Below are positions 40,790-52,700 of a stretch of DNA of 64,000 bases, one piece after another. Every line of letters starts with the position of its first letter. The first letter of the stretch is position 1. The notes beneath the pieces were generated by a model. That model saw nothing but the letters and a program-made list of their open reading frames with translations, searched no databases and was not told where the DNA came from. This stretch comes from JAAXVZ01 sp964392465 (lineage in GTDB: Archaea; Nanobdellota; Nanobdellia; Woesearchaeales; GW2011-AR15), in NCBI GenBank assembly GCA_964392465.1, contig CAYMPC010000002.1, positions 1 to 64,000 of the forward strand, in the 5' to 3' direction. The translations under genes and the position numbers were made by a program.

Positions 40790-43700
40790 ATCAAACAATC
40801 AAAAAAAGAATAACAGGAATCTTTTCGATACTTTTATTACTCATTATATTTGGAGTTTCTCTTTTCATTATTTATGCTTCAGATACAGAGTCTGCTTATA
40901 TTTCTTTAAATAAAAAACAACTCTTTTTAGAAGAAATTTTAGAAGTTTCCTTAACTTTTCCAACCTTAGATAATATAACTGTCGATTTATTTACGCCGAC
41001 TTCAGTTTATAGGTATCCTTATCCTTCTTCTACTTTTAGATATAAAGTTAATGATATAGGGACATATAGAATAAACGTTTATAACAACAGAGTCCTTGTC
41101 GCTTCTGAAACTTTTTATGTTATAGAAGACCCAATTATAGATAATGATACAGGGGGATTTGATGAATTAGGGAAAGAAGATATAATCGACTTTTTTAGTT
41201 TATCTAAACCTAGTTATAACTTGGGAGAAGAAGTAATAATTATCTTTAATGAAAATCATTTTAGTAAATCTTTCAAACTTTCAATAAATTCAGAAAATCA
41301 AAACCTTAATTATATGAATGATTTAACTAACCCTACTAAATTTATTCCAAGGAAAAGAGGAGAATATGAAGTATTGGTTTATGATGAGGGAGCATTATTA
41401 GAAAATGAAACTTTTTATGTTTTGGATATAACAAAACCAAATAACCAAACTAGTCAAGAGGAACCTTTAGTATTAAATAATACAAATAATATTTCAGCTA
41501 ATAATGATAAAGAAATAAAAAATATATCAGCAGAAACCAATCAGTTAAATGAGTATACTGATTCAACTGTTTTTAATCTATTTTCTCCAGAAGGAATAAA
41601 TTTTCAGATTAAAAACAGCAAAGGCTATTACTTATATACAAACCTTATATTAAACAGCGTAGAAACTGGAATTAAAAATCTTAAGCTGACAACCCTCTCT
41701 TATCTTAATCTTTCAAAAGGAAAGTATAATGTTGAAGTATATCCTGAGCTTGCGGGAATTAAAACAATAACATTTAAAGAATTAAATTATCAAGGAGAAT
41801 TTGAGCTTGGTCTTGAAGAATTGTCAGGCGTAAAAGTAGGAAAACAAGTTCCAAAAAAAGCTTATGCAATAGATCCCTCCAAACTTGAATTCAGCACAGG
41901 AAGTCTAGAAGTCGAGGCAAAAGGAGATATCTTATTCAAATGCAAAGAATGGAATTTTACAGAGCAAAAGTGCTATGGTGAATGGGAACTAATAAGAACA
42001 ATAACGCCAGGAGAGATATATGCATTAGAAATCAATAGTGCAGATCCAGCATATGCTGAAGTGGGGTTAGCATCTATAAATACAGAAAAATCATTATATT
42101 ATCCAGGAGAAACAGCAAAACTAACAATTGTTGCTCTTGATAATGAAGGGTATCTTGTTTCAAATGCATATGTTGCATTGGAAATAAAAGATCCTTTGGG
42201 TAATTCAACATTCTTGACAACTTTAGAAGGAAATATTACTGAAATGGAAAGAGGAATCTATGAAGCATATTATAACATAAATGAGATAGAGGGAAACTAT
42301 ACTCTTTTTGTTTCTGTTATTGGAAATAATGTTAATAACACAATGTATTCTTATTTTTCTGTTCTTGATTATTATGAATTTGACATTTTAAGAAATACTC
42401 CAGTAACAACAGACCCATGGCAATCGCCTTTTATAACCCAAATAAATATTCTTGATTTGATAGATAACAAATCTTACTATAACTTTACAGAAATATTGCC
42501 TTCTTCTTTTACCATAACAAATGGAAGTTATTCTGAAATTATTCAGCAAGAAAATTATACTTTGCTCAAATGGTATAACTTGAGCAATAGATCTTATATT
42601 GAATATACTGCGCAGCCACCTCTAATTACACCTGAACTTTATACATTAAGGTCTTTTATTGAGTACAATGGAAGTGTATTTACTGAAGCGAGACCGTGGT
42701 ATCTAGCAGTTGATCCTATTATCTATTCACAAGTATGTGCAGGGCAGGATAATGCAAATGGCCAAGATACCTATTCAGCTACAGGATGTGATGGATCCTA
42801 TCCAGGCGCATGTGGAGCAGGAGGGGATTTATTATCATGTGATGATGATCAATCTGAAATACATACAGCTAGCAACAATGATAGATGGGCAGGCGTTAGA
42901 ATCAATTCATATAATTCTTCTATGAATGACTGCCTAAGCATAACAAAGGTTGAGCTTTGTTATGAATGGTGGAGAACAGTTGGCTATGATGTTGCAAGAA
43001 TTGCAGTTGATAGGGATGATTGGGCAAGCCCGACAACAATATCTTCTACAGTTCCAGGGACAACAGCAAATCCAGGAGTAACTTGTATTGAAATCACTTC
43101 TTCTGAAGCTTGGACCTGCTCAAACTTTGACGGTACAGGAACAGCAGCACAGGCAGTTGCGCAACTCCAAAGGGATGGTACATCTACTTCTCCTCCGACA
43201 GCACGAACAGTATATATAGACTTATTATACTTTAATCTTACTTATCAGGGAGACAATAGCCCAAATGTAACCTTAAATACACCTGCAGCATATTATTACA
43301 ACAATACAAACAATCCTGCAAATATTACTTTTAATTGTTCTATCAAAGATGACATCAGATCACAAAATATCTCTCTTTATATTACAAATTCTGCTAATAC
43401 AAGTTTTTCATATAATCAATCATGTGATATAACAACACAAAATGGAAGCTGCGTATGGTCCTTGCTTCTTTCAAATGGAGAATATAGATGGAATTGTTTA
43501 GGTTATGATAACAGATCACAATCTGACTGGGGCGATGCAAACAGGAGTATAGTTGTGGCAGCAGCAGGTGTAGATGATTTTCCGACAGTCTCTCTTACTT
43601 CTCCTGTTGATTATTTTAATTCAACAAGCACAACAGTACAGCTAACTTGCCTTGCTGAGGACACAACAGATTTGTATAACATAAGTTTATATACAAATAT

Positions 43701-46700
43701 AACCGGAAGTTTTGATTTAACTGATTATATAACTCTTGATGGAGGGCCAAATACATCTTACTTATCAGTATTTACTCTCTCTAGTATTCCCAATGGAACA
43801 ACTTTTATTTGGAATTGTTTGGTATATGATAATAGTACATTAGGACAATTTGCATGGGCTTCAGCTAATAGAACAGTAAGTATAAAAGAAAATCCAATTC
43901 CTTTAGTATATCTTTTCTCTCCAGAAGATGAAACAACACAAACAGAGACAACAATTAATTTCAATTGCTCTGCAACAGATGATGAAGATATAAGTAGTCT
44001 AGCATTATATAGCAATAGAACAGGAAGCTTTGGGCTTGAGCAGGTAGTTACATTTACAGGAAATTCTGATACAAATGTTAATTATATTTTTACGCAGAGT
44101 GGATTTTCAGATACTAAAGGATATGTGTGGAATTGTAAAGCAATAGATAATGAATCTAATGAAGTCTTTTATTATACTAATTATAGTTTTAATGTTGTTC
44201 TTGGGGCGCCAAATGTAACCTTAAATACACCTGCAGACGAATCATACGATTTAGATGGAAATGTTGCATTAGATTGTTCAGCAGTTGATGATCAGGATAT
44301 TGTATCTATCAGCTTGTATCATGATTTATCAGGAACAATGGCATTAAATCAGACAGTTTATTTTCCAGGAACTTCAGATACAAGTGCAACAGTATTATTT
44401 AATTTGACAGGCCTTTCTTATGGAACTAGATTTAAATGGACATGCAGTGCAGAAGACAACAGCTCTTTAGTTTCTTATGCAGCAGAAAACAGATCTCTTA
44501 AAATAGTGAACCTATATAATCTTTTTGCTGAAAAAGGAGAAGGAACATGGACTTCTCCTTCAAATGCAGCGGGAAAGCCTGATGAAGTTACTGCAAATGA
44601 GTTGCTTAATACAGAATATATTCTTAGAGTATACAATTTTTCAGGGGTTCCAACACAAGGGACTTTGCTTGAAACATATTTCAGCCTTTCATGGTATACT
44701 GCTTCCACAGGTGGAAATGATCTTTTAAGATTATCCTATTCTACTACAAATTCAACTTATTATAACTTAACAGGAATAATATATGACAAAGATACTGCCA
44801 AATATGCAAACAAGGTTTCTTCTTTAACAAACCAATCTTATCAAATAACAGGTACATTGACAACAGCAGATTTATCTTCTTTATATTTAAGAGTAGAAGG
44901 TGATCAAGTAACAAGTCCAGATTATAATACAGCCTATATTGATTCCATCTTTTTGTCTATCATGTTTGATTATTTGCCTTCACCTTATGCAATAACAAAA
45001 ACACCTTCAGCAGTTTATCAAAATACTTATGTTGATTTTTATTCAAACTGGACAGATGACTTTTATTTAGGATGTTATATTTTTAGTATTAATCAGACAG
45101 GCGTATGGCAGAATTCTTCATGCATTCCATTCTTACCAGGAGCATGGGATGAAAGAGCAAATTATTCAATGCAGATTACAGCATTGCCAGGAACAAATGT
45201 GCAATGGAGATTCTATGCAAATGATTCAAGAAGCCAGTGGAACAGCACAACAATACAGTCTTTTGTTGTGGTGGATCCAAATGATATTATAAAACCAACA
45301 ATATCAAATGAGCAAGTGCAGCCCTTAACAAATTCATCAGGAAGCATATTTAATATTAGCGCTATTATCACAGATAATTATCAAGTTGATAGGGCATATG
45401 TAGAGTTAACAAACCCAAACGGACAAACAACAAATTATTCAATGTCTAGTAATGGAGATTTATATTATTACTATTATCAAGGATGGATTGGCGGAAATTA
45501 TTCTTTCAGGATAATTGCTTTTGATAGTGTTAATAATAGCAATTATTCAAGTACTTATCCTATATTTAATGTTACCCCGGTTATTACGACAAACTATATT
45601 TATTATGAAAGAGGAGATATTGTTCCAATAATAGGGAAAGGTTATTCTTCATTAAATAATGTAACTTTGAATATATTTAGAGCAAATGGAACATTAATGT
45701 CAGGATATCCTATAAATATTTCAAGCAATTTAACAGGTGGTTTTTTAACTTCTTGGCTAATTCCAAGTTCTTTAGCTGAAAAACTTGATAATTATACAAT
45801 TGAAGGTAATGATACTTACAGAAACTATTTAAAAAATTCAACAGAGATTGTTGTTGTAGTAAAATCAGATGATAGCAATAAATATGATAATAACTATCCA
45901 ACTGGAACAAGTGTATTAACACAATTAAATCAATCCGATGATATAACAACAACAATAGTCTCAAGAGGAACTGTAGCATATATAGATTTAATTTATCAGG
46001 ATTTGATTTTATATGGATATACATTAGATGATTTAATATTATATGTTGAACATGAGGACTATGATACAACAAGCGATCCTCTTGTTGTTCAGTATTATGA
46101 TGGAACAACATACCAAACAGCGACTTGTGGAAATATTCCCTTTAGTTCAACTAATCTCCTAGGAGCATGTAACCTTACTCCTGATTTGGCAGCCATACCT
46201 GATAAAAATGATATTAGGATAAGATTGACAGATAATAATGCAGGAGTTTCTGGGAGTGATTTTTCTAAAATAGATATAGCTTACTTAGATATTGAATTCA
46301 GTATTTCAAATACACTTTCTGTTGATATACTTGAACCTACAAATGAATTAACCTTAGTTGATTATACAGATTCAGTTTACAATAAAGCGTATGGAGGGAG
46401 TACAGCAGATATAGTAACTAACACTCAGATGATGGGAACAGAATCATCTGATTATACTAAGTTGGAATCAAGTGATAATACAAGATGGCAGTCAACTGCA
46501 ACAACAAGCGGCCATCATGTTTACCAAAGCTTTTACATGTATACAAACATCCCTGAATCAGACATTACAAGCATAGATGTGACATGGGAAGGATATATGA
46601 CAAAAAACGGAGTAAATGCAGAAGACATAAGGATTTTTGCTTGGGATTATACAGCAGGCGAATATGTTGATTTAAATGGAGAGGTAGCAATAACAGGATC

Positions 46701-49700
46701 TACAGTTGATCAGACACTTGCTTTTACTTTGCCTGGAATAGTGGATGATTATATAAACAGCACAGGATATTTAAATATTTTAGTACAGAGCGCAACAGAC
46801 CTTCAGGGAGCGCCTCAAGTTAGACTTGACTCATTTACAGACTATATTAAACTAGATATATATTCAATTAAAACTATTTCTGGCTATCAGGATATAAACA
46901 TTAGCGCAGTAGATGGCGATGGTGTTCAAAGCTGTACTATTAATTTCATAAATTCAAGCAACTTTAAGTATAATGATATTTATACAAATAAACTTTCTGA
47001 TTTCTTTTTTTACAATTTAACAGATACTTCTGATTATTCAGATGGCATATACAACCTTACTGCAAATTGTACAGATGGCACAGAAATAAAATATGACTCT
47101 GTTTTAGTTAGAATCTACAATGTTGCTCCCTTAGTTGAATTGATGTATCCTTATGAGGGATTGAATTTTACAATAAACAATATTAATTTTACATGGAATG
47201 CAAGCCAGGAAACAGGAAATCCAACATGTAACCTTTACATAGATAATAAATTAAATGTTTCAGGGATAGTATCAACAAATAAACAAAACACAACCCAAAT
47301 AGTATATAACCTACCAGATGGCAATCATAACTGGTCAGTTTCTTGTACAAATCTTGCAGGAGTCGTAGGATATTCTGAAATGAGGAATTTTACAGTAGAT
47401 ACTTTAGCGCCAGTTATAACTTTAAATTATCCTATAGAGAGCCAGAATATAAGCACACCTAATATAACTTTTAACTATACTCCTATTGATACAAACATTT
47501 TGAACTGTTCTATTTATATTAACGGAATCTACAATAATTCAAACACTTCTGTAATACCAAACAGACAAACCTCATTTTACGTTACTAATCTGTTAGCAGG
47601 CAAATACAACTGGACAGTATATTGTACAGATAGATATAGTCAGACAGGGCAAAGTACTGTAAATAATTTTACAATTGATTTAGATAATCCAAGAATTATA
47701 TTGACACTTCCAATACCAGGCCAATTATTTTTAGGAGGCTTAGTGCAATTTAATTATACTGCCTATGATGATATAGACCTTTATTTATCATGTAATATTA
47801 TGGTAAACAATTTTAATGAGTTTACAGGATTATCATCTCCAAATGCTACACCTGTTGTTCAAAGTAAAGAAATAAATTCAGGATTAAAATATTGGAATGT
47901 TACATGTACAGATGATTCAGGAAGACAGAACACAAGTGAAACATGGAACTTTACTGTTAGCGGACCTCCTACAGTTACGCCTATCTATCCAGCTAATATG
48001 ACTTCTTTGAATGAAGAAAACATAACTTTTATCTATTTTGCAGATGACACAGATGGAATAAAAAATTGTTCTTTATACTTAAATAATCAATGGAATCAGA
48101 CAAATGTTACTATCTACACAGGAGAATACAATAATTTTACCATAAATACTATGGCTGAGACTTATTATAACTGGTCTATGCAATGTTATGATAATTTGTC
48201 TGTAAGTACAACCTCTGGATTATATAAATTCACTTTAGATAGAACCCCCCCAATAGTCTATATGTATGCTCCTTATGAAGGAAGCTTTTATGAAGATGGA
48301 GATTTAACTTTTAATTTTAGTGTAATAGATAACTTAGACTCTTCTTTGACATGTACAATATTTATAGATGATATAGCAAGAACAGCATCAAACACAGACT
48401 TTGCAGCACAAAATGGAACGATACAAACAAGAATAGAAATAGATATTCCTGGAGGAGATCATTATTGGTATGCAGCCTGTACAGATGATTCAGGCCTTAG
48501 CTATTATGCAGATGCTGTTAATTTTCAAATAGGAGGATTACCAACAGTAACACCTATCTCACCAGGAGACAACACATATCACATTGGAAATGTTAGTTTT
48601 GTTTATTTTGCTTATGATAGTGATAATATACAAGAATGTTCTCTTTACATAAATGGTGAATATAATAGGACAAATACAACAATCTTCAACAATGACTATA
48701 ACAATTTCAGTTTATATAATCTAGAAGAACAATATTTAAACTGGTCTGTAAATTGCACAGACACCTTAGGATTATCAACAATGTCTTTAGTATATTGGCT
48801 TACTATAGATAATACGCCTCCTATAGTAACTCTTGTCTCTCCAAATGGAACAAGTTCAACAAGCACAACACAGATTTTCAATTTTTCAATAATTGAAAAC
48901 ACAATGAGCAGCTTGACATGTGATATTTTTGTTAATGGTACAAATGTAGATCCAGGATTTACTGCAACAAATGGATCAAACACAAGAACAGTTCCAGGAT
49001 TAAACTATGGCACAAGTTTCTGGAATGTTACATGTACAGATGGAGCATTGCTTTTAGGAGTAAGTCAAACATATAATTTTACAATTACAGAAACACCAAT
49101 TATAACTCTTTTAAATCCACCAGATGATTCGGTTGATATAGACGGAAATGTTATTTTCAGATTTCAAGTAGATAATAATAATATCTTAAATTGTAGTCTT
49201 TATCTCAATGGTCAACTAAATAATTCTATTTATCCTCCTGATATTATTCCTTATGGTGAATCTATTATACAAGTAAATGGTTTGCAAGAGCAACTTCTTA
49301 ACTGGACAGTTGGATGCATAAACGATGATTATATAGAAGCAAATGCGACAAACGGTCCCTGGAGATTGCATGTCGACTGGAATTCACCTAATGTCAGTTT
49401 AAATAATCCTGTTAATTCTGCAAATATTAGTCTTAGCACAATAACATTTAATTTTACTGCTTTTGATAATGTAGATGATGTTTTATTATGTAATTTAACA
49501 ATAAATGGAACTATAAACCAGACAAACATATCCTCTCAGAATGGGCAACCAACAACAACAACAGTAACAGGATTTGGTCCTGGAATATATTTCTGGAATG
49601 TAACGTGTACAGATGGTTATTTTGCAAATACGTCAGAAACATATTACTTTAATGTTAGTGCTATTCCTACAATTGAACTTGTTTCTCCTGAACCAGATTA

Positions 49701-52700
49701 CAAAGATAGAGACGGGGATATAATTTTTACCTATATCCCAAGTACAATTGACGAACTTGGCTTCCTTCAATGTAGATTGTATATAGATGATCTCTTATAT
49801 AATTTAAACTCCTCTCTAACAGCAGAAGATAATGGGATAGAGCTTTCTTTTACAAACACATCTATTCCAGAAGGAGATCATACATGGAAAATAAATTGTA
49901 CTGATTTTGGAGGATATACAGGAAATTCAGAATATAGGAATTTCACAGTAGATTTGGTAGATCCAACAGTATATCTCACTTATCCAAATAATATAATCTT
50001 AAACAGTTCATTTAATTTTAACTTTACTGCAATAGATAATGTTGCATTGAATTTAGTATGTCTTCTGACAAACAATAATACAGAATATACAGGTATAACT
50101 GCAATAAATAACACACCGTATCTTTATCCGATCTCAGGATTGACAGACGGTTTATTTTATTGGAATGTAACATGTAATGATACTGCAGGGAGAACAAACA
50201 CAAGTTTAACATATAATTACACAGTAGCTGAAAAACCAACAGTTTCTTTAATATCTCCTATAAATCATAATAGAACAACACAAACAGACTTTAATTTTAC
50301 ATATATCCCAAATGATAATTCAGGAGTTTTACAAAATTGTAGTTTAATAATTAATGGAAATCAAAACACAACAAATTATACTATTTATCCAAATAATCAA
50401 AACAATTTTAGTGCTAGTAATTTCATTGATGGAGAATACAATTGGACAATAGAGTGTTATGATCCCTCAGGAAATAAAGGCAATTATACTCCCGCATATC
50501 AGTTAATAGTTGACTTAATGGGTCCAAATATTTCAATGATTTTCCCAACAGAAGGCGGAACTTATAATTTTGAGGATATAAATTTTACTTGGGTTGCCAC
50601 AGATACATGGGCAACAAATCTAATGTGCAATATAACCTTAGATGGAAAACTAAATACAACAAACATAACTACACTATCCGGACAAATTACTAATTATACA
50701 ATTTATAATTTGCCCCAGGGAGAGCATAACTGGACCTTGGACTGTTGGGATGATTTAAATAATCCTTCAACAAGCGATACAATAAATTTCACAGTAAATG
50801 CACCAGACTTGACTTTAAATGCTTCACATATAATATTTAATAACACTAACCCAGATGAAAACGAAACAATTACCATTAATGCAACTATTTATAATATTGG
50901 AGGAGCAACAGCTTATAATGTTCCTGTAGAATTTTGGGATGGGATTCCAGAGGAAGGAGGATCAAGGATTAATGGGATACAGACAATTTCTAGTTTAATT
51001 GCTTCAGCATCCACAACAGTCAATGTTAGCTGGAATATTAGTTTAGGCATGCATAATATTTATGTTATAATTAATTATACAGGAGTTGAATTAAACAAAT
51101 CAAATAATAATGCAACAGTGAATGTTTCTGTTTTACATGCTTTAATAAATTCTCCTTTAAATGAAACCTGGACAAATGAGACACAAATAGAATTTAATTT
51201 TACAATGTGGGATTATACAGATAATCTGATAAATTATAGCATTATAGTAGATGGCATACCAAACGGACAAACAGGGAATAGTACAAGCAGCATTTCAAAG
51301 CTTCTTAATGTAACATTGATAGAAGGCATGCATTATGTTTCAGTAAGGGCGACAGATTATTTATCTAGGATAAAAGATAGTCCTGCTATCTTACTTTATA
51401 TTGATCAAACACCACCAAAAGGAAGATTTGAAACTCCAGATGAATGGTGGTTCAATGATGCTAGCCCAGAAATATTTTTTAATATTACAGACAATTTAGC
51501 ACAAATCTTAAACTATAGTTTATACGTAAATGAATCTTTAGAAAATAGCAGCACAATAATAAATGGAACTTCAAAAAGCATAAACCTTACAGACAAAATT
51601 AACAGCACTTATATTTTGACACTAAACTCAACAGATCTTGCACTTAACAAAAATTCAACTTCAATTAGAATATATATTGATACAGTAGAACCAACTATTG
51701 AATTATTATACCCTGTTGATTTTGATTTCTTTACAACAAACACAACACAACTTAATTTTAGTGTAAATGATAATTTAGATCCTTATATTGGATGTAATAT
51801 TACTTTAGATAATCAGGTAAATCTTTCTTACATAAATGCATCAAGACAACAAACAATAAATACAACAATTTATAATTTAAATGAAGGAACACATTATTGG
51901 AATGTAACTTGTTGGGATGGCGGCCTAAGTAGCAATATCAATAATATTAACACGAGTGAGACAAGAAGCTTTAATGTATATATCCCTCCTATTATTACTC
52001 TTATTAGTCCTGAAAATAATAATTGGACAAATATTGAAAATGTCACTTTCTTTTATACAGTAAGCGATACAACAGGAATAGAAAATTGCTCATTGATTTT
52101 GAATAATGAAATAATAACAACAAACACAACAATTTTCAATAATGCATTAAATAATTTTACTGTTTTTGATATGTATGGGATATATAATTGGTCTATCCAA
52201 TGTTATGATAATACCTCAATGAGAATGTATGCTAGAACAGAGAACAGGACATTATATGTAGATACAATAGCTCCAGAACCATACATAGAGACATTAGATA
52301 ACACATGGTTCAATGTTCCAAATCCAACAATATATTATAACATAACAGATAATTTAGACTTGCAAATAAATTATACCTTTTATGCTAATGGAACAGCCAA
52401 TGTTAATGGCACAGTACAAAATTCAACATCATCAAGCAGACAGCTTTTTGGATTGGGAAACGGAACTTATATACTTGTCTTAGAAGCACTTGACGATGCA
52501 TATAATAGAAGAAATTCAACATCAATTAGCATTAATATTGACACAGTTGCACCAACTATAACTTTAATAAGTCCAGAACAAGCAAACAGCACAATTGATA
52601 CAAATATCTTTTTCAATTTTACAGCCAATGATAATTTGGCAAGTAGTCTTATTTGTAATTTAACTATAGATAATATTAATAGAGAAACTTTTAATGTTAC

